Positions 8,720 to 9,743 of a stretch of DNA of 9,743 nucleotides are shown in pieces. Positions within the stretch are counted from its first letter, which is position 1, and each line of letters begins with the position of its first letter. The stretch is from Bacillota bacterium (GTDB taxonomy: Bacteria > Bacillota > Bacilli > Bacillales_B > DSM-18226): assembly GCA_030705665.1 (NCBI GenBank), contig JAUZQA010000108.1, positions 1 through 9,743 on the forward strand, read 5' to 3'. The notes below the pieces were generated by a model that did no database searches, was not told the DNA's origin, and was given only the letters and a program-made list of their open reading frames with translations. The translations under genes and the position numbers were made by a program.

Positions 8720-8863
8720 GCTAGCTCCAGCTCCCAGCGACAAGTGTCCTTCGCTCACTTCCCTACGATAAGTCAACATCGAATCGCTTTGCTCTTCGTG
8801 TTTCCTTTATCTCAGTCAGCGAGCTCCAGGCCATACGTCGCTAAACGGTCGCTTCCGCTTTTC
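8720..8863 (-). repeat. Probable Bacillaceae intergenic repeat between rplL and ybxB
   Basis: This ~144-bp non-coding block starts 4 nt after the rplL stop. Read on the minus strand it begins GAAAAGCGGAAGCG and ends GGGAGCTGGAGCTAGCC. From memory, these ends and the internal CGAAGAGC…GCGATTCGATGTTGACTTATC segment match a high-copy intergenic repeat of Bacillus and related genera. Within it the motif TGGAGCT recurs, AGCGAC (8842–8837) can pair with GTCGCT (8741–8736), and AAGTG pairs locally with CACTT. It is more GC-rich than the other spacers and has no ORF or transposase. Exact ends and copy number cannot be judged from one copy. Confidence 0.6.
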
Positions 8864-8867
8864 TTAA

Positions 8868-9230
8868 TTACTTAACTTCAACGTTTGCTCCAACTTCAGC
8901 AAGTTTAGCTTTAACTTCTTCAGCTTCTTCTTTAGAAACGCCTTCTTTAACAGCTTTTGGAGTGTTGTCAACAAGGTCTTTTGCTTCTTTAAGTCCAAGA
9001 CCAGTGATTTCACGTACCACTTTGATAACTTTAATTTTTTGATCTCCAGCGCTAGCTAGGATTACATCAAATTCAGTTTGCTCTTCAACAGCAGCAGCTC
9101 CAGCTCCACCTACTACAGCTACAGGAGCAGCAGCAGTTACGCCGAATTCTTCTTCGATTGCTTTTACTAGATCGTTAAGTTCTAAAACAGTCATATTTTT
9201 AACTGCTTCAATGATTTGTTCTTTAGTCAT
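8868..9230 (-). CDS. rplL: 50S ribosomal protein L7/L12 (bL12)
   Basis: This is the mobile stalk protein of the large subunit, present as multiple dimers on L10. It recruits and activates the translational GTPases (IF2, EF-Tu, EF-G). The 120 residues are typical. The N-terminal dimerisation and L10-binding domain spans about 1–30 ([17 protein letters not shown]). The Ala/Gly-rich hinge spans about 32–50. The C-terminal domain spans about 52–120, with the conserved [20 protein letters not shown] at about 65–84 that contacts the GTPases. The ATG start (9230–9228) follows AAGGAGG at 9247–9241, 10 nt away. It sits 62 nt after rplJ in the same transcript and is followed by the repeat and terminator described separately. 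Confidence 0.99.
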   Translation of the reverse strand: MTKEQIIEAVKNMTVLELNDLVKAIEEEFGVTAAAPVAVVGGAGAAAVEEQTEFDVILASAGDQKIKVIKVVREITGLGLKEAKDLVDNTPKAVKEGVSKEEAEEVKAKLAEVGANVEVK

Positions 9231-9240
9231 GATTAATTTT

Positions 9241-9247
9241 CCTCCTT
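9241..9247 (-). promoter_or_regulatory. Shine-Dalgarno sequence of rplL
   Basis: AAGGAGG on the minus strand is a full match to the core anti-Shine-Dalgarno complement, 10 nt before the rplL ATG. This fits the need for several L12 copies per ribosome. Confidence 0.8.
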
Positions 9248-9292
9248 AATATTGGTTCGATTTATTCGATAAACGTGTAATAATAGATTAAC

Positions 9293-9743
9293 TTACGCGC
9301 CTTGTTCTTCTTTTTGATCTGCAACAGCTTTTGCAGCAAGAGCAAGATTGCGAATTGGTGCTTGTAGTACACTGAGTAACATAGAAAGCAAGCCTTCGCG
9401 AGAAGGTAGTTCAGCAAGAGCTTTAACATCTTCAACCGATGCGATATTGCCTTCGATTACACCTGCTTTGATCTCAAGTGCCTCGTGTTTTTTCGCAAAA
9501 TCATTTAAGATTTTTGCTGGAGCTACAACATCCTCAGTACTGAATGCAATAGCGTTTGGACCTGTTAACGCAGTATTTAAGCCTGCAAGATCTGCAGCTT
9601 CCGCAGCACGGCGAGCCATTGAGTTTTTGTAAACTTTGAATTCAACGCCTGCTTCACGAAGAGTTTTACGAAGTTCAGTTACTTCAGCAACTGTTAGACC
9701 ACGATAGTCAACGACGATTGTAGATTTACTTGCTTTCAATTTC
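9293..9743 (-). CDS. rplJ: 50S ribosomal protein L10 (uL10), 5' end outside window
   Basis: L10 anchors the L7/L12 dimers to 23S rRNA at the base of the ribosomal stalk. The visible 149 codons begin at [16 protein letters not shown]. From the B. subtilis protein I recall (166 residues), this corresponds to residues 18–166, so the first ~17 residues lie beyond the window. The TTG at 9739–9737 is the internal Leu of KLK and is not the start. Conserved segments are [21 protein letters not shown], and the C-terminal helix from [22 protein letters not shown], which carries the L12-binding sites, ending EEQGA. The autoregulatory L10 leader known in Firmicutes would lie upstream, outside the window. 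It is co-transcribed with rplL. Confidence 0.98.
   Translation of the reverse strand, partial: KLKASKSTIVVDYRGLTVAEVTELRKTLREAGVEFKVYKNSMARRAAEAADLAGLNTALTGPNAIAFSTEDVVAPAKILNDFAKKHEALEIKAGVIEGNIASVEDVKALAELPSREGLLSMLLSVLQAPIRNLALAAKAVADQKEEQGA

Noticed and set aside
432..9632. Open frames of 60–113 codons on the plus strand and in other minus frames
   Set aside because: They lie opposite or within rpoC, rpoB, rplL, rplJ or the spacer elements, have no convincing ribosome-binding sites or recognisable products, and are explained as shadows of conserved genes.
9737..9739. TTG as the start codon of rplJ
   Set aside because: It encodes the internal Leu of the conserved KLK segment. About 17 residues of L10 lie upstream, beyond the window edge.
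1..9743. A novel defence, mobile or multi-gene system
   Set aside because: All coding content is conserved ribosomal or RNA polymerase core genes and their usual neighbours. There is no transposase, integrase, CRISPR array, tRNA or unfamiliar gene.

Overview
The window is a stretch of Bacillaceae chromosome covering the L10/L12 – RNA polymerase region. Every gene lies on the minus strand, so transcription runs from high to low coordinates: rplJ (L10, 5' end cut off by the window) – rplL (L7/L12) – ybxB (RsmC-like methyltransferase) – rpoB (beta) – rpoC (beta') – ybxF (L7Ae-family protein, 3' end cut off). The gene order and the near-identity of the proteins to remembered Bacillus subtilis sequences (RpoC has the same 1199-residue length) point to Bacillus or a close relative. 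The divergence in ybxB, ybxF and the spacers suggests it is not B. subtilis itself. The genus was not resolved further.

Layout from the transcriptional start: rplJ and rplL (9743–8868) supply the ribosomal stalk. A 281-base gap (8587–8867) holds a probable ~144-bp Bacillaceae intergenic repeat and then a convincing intrinsic terminator, which should separate abundant stalk-protein transcription from the genes below. ybxB (8586–7987) follows behind a strong Shine-Dalgarno sequence. The 258-base stretch between ybxB and the rpoB start codon has a near-consensus sigma-A promoter whose -35 box lies just past the ybxB stop, and a leader of about 222 nt containing a weak terminator-like hairpin. 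rpoB (7728–4174) and rpoC (3961–362) both start with TTG and are separated by an unusually structured 212-base spacer. After rpoC come a hairpin terminator and a fresh near-consensus promoter for ybxF, which probably heads the str operon (rpsL-rpsG-fus-tuf) outside the window.

The genes serve one theme, building the transcription and translation machinery. L10 and L12 form the stalk that recruits translational GTPases, beta and beta' form the RNA polymerase catalytic core, YbxB resembles 16S rRNA guanine-N2 methyltransferases, and YbxF is a K-turn RNA-binding protein.

I see no mobile element with a transposase, no CRISPR array, no tRNA or rRNA, and no new multi-gene system. The unusual material is in the spacers: repeat-like and structured sequences inserted between essential co-transcribed genes, and a possible attenuator in the rpoB leader.
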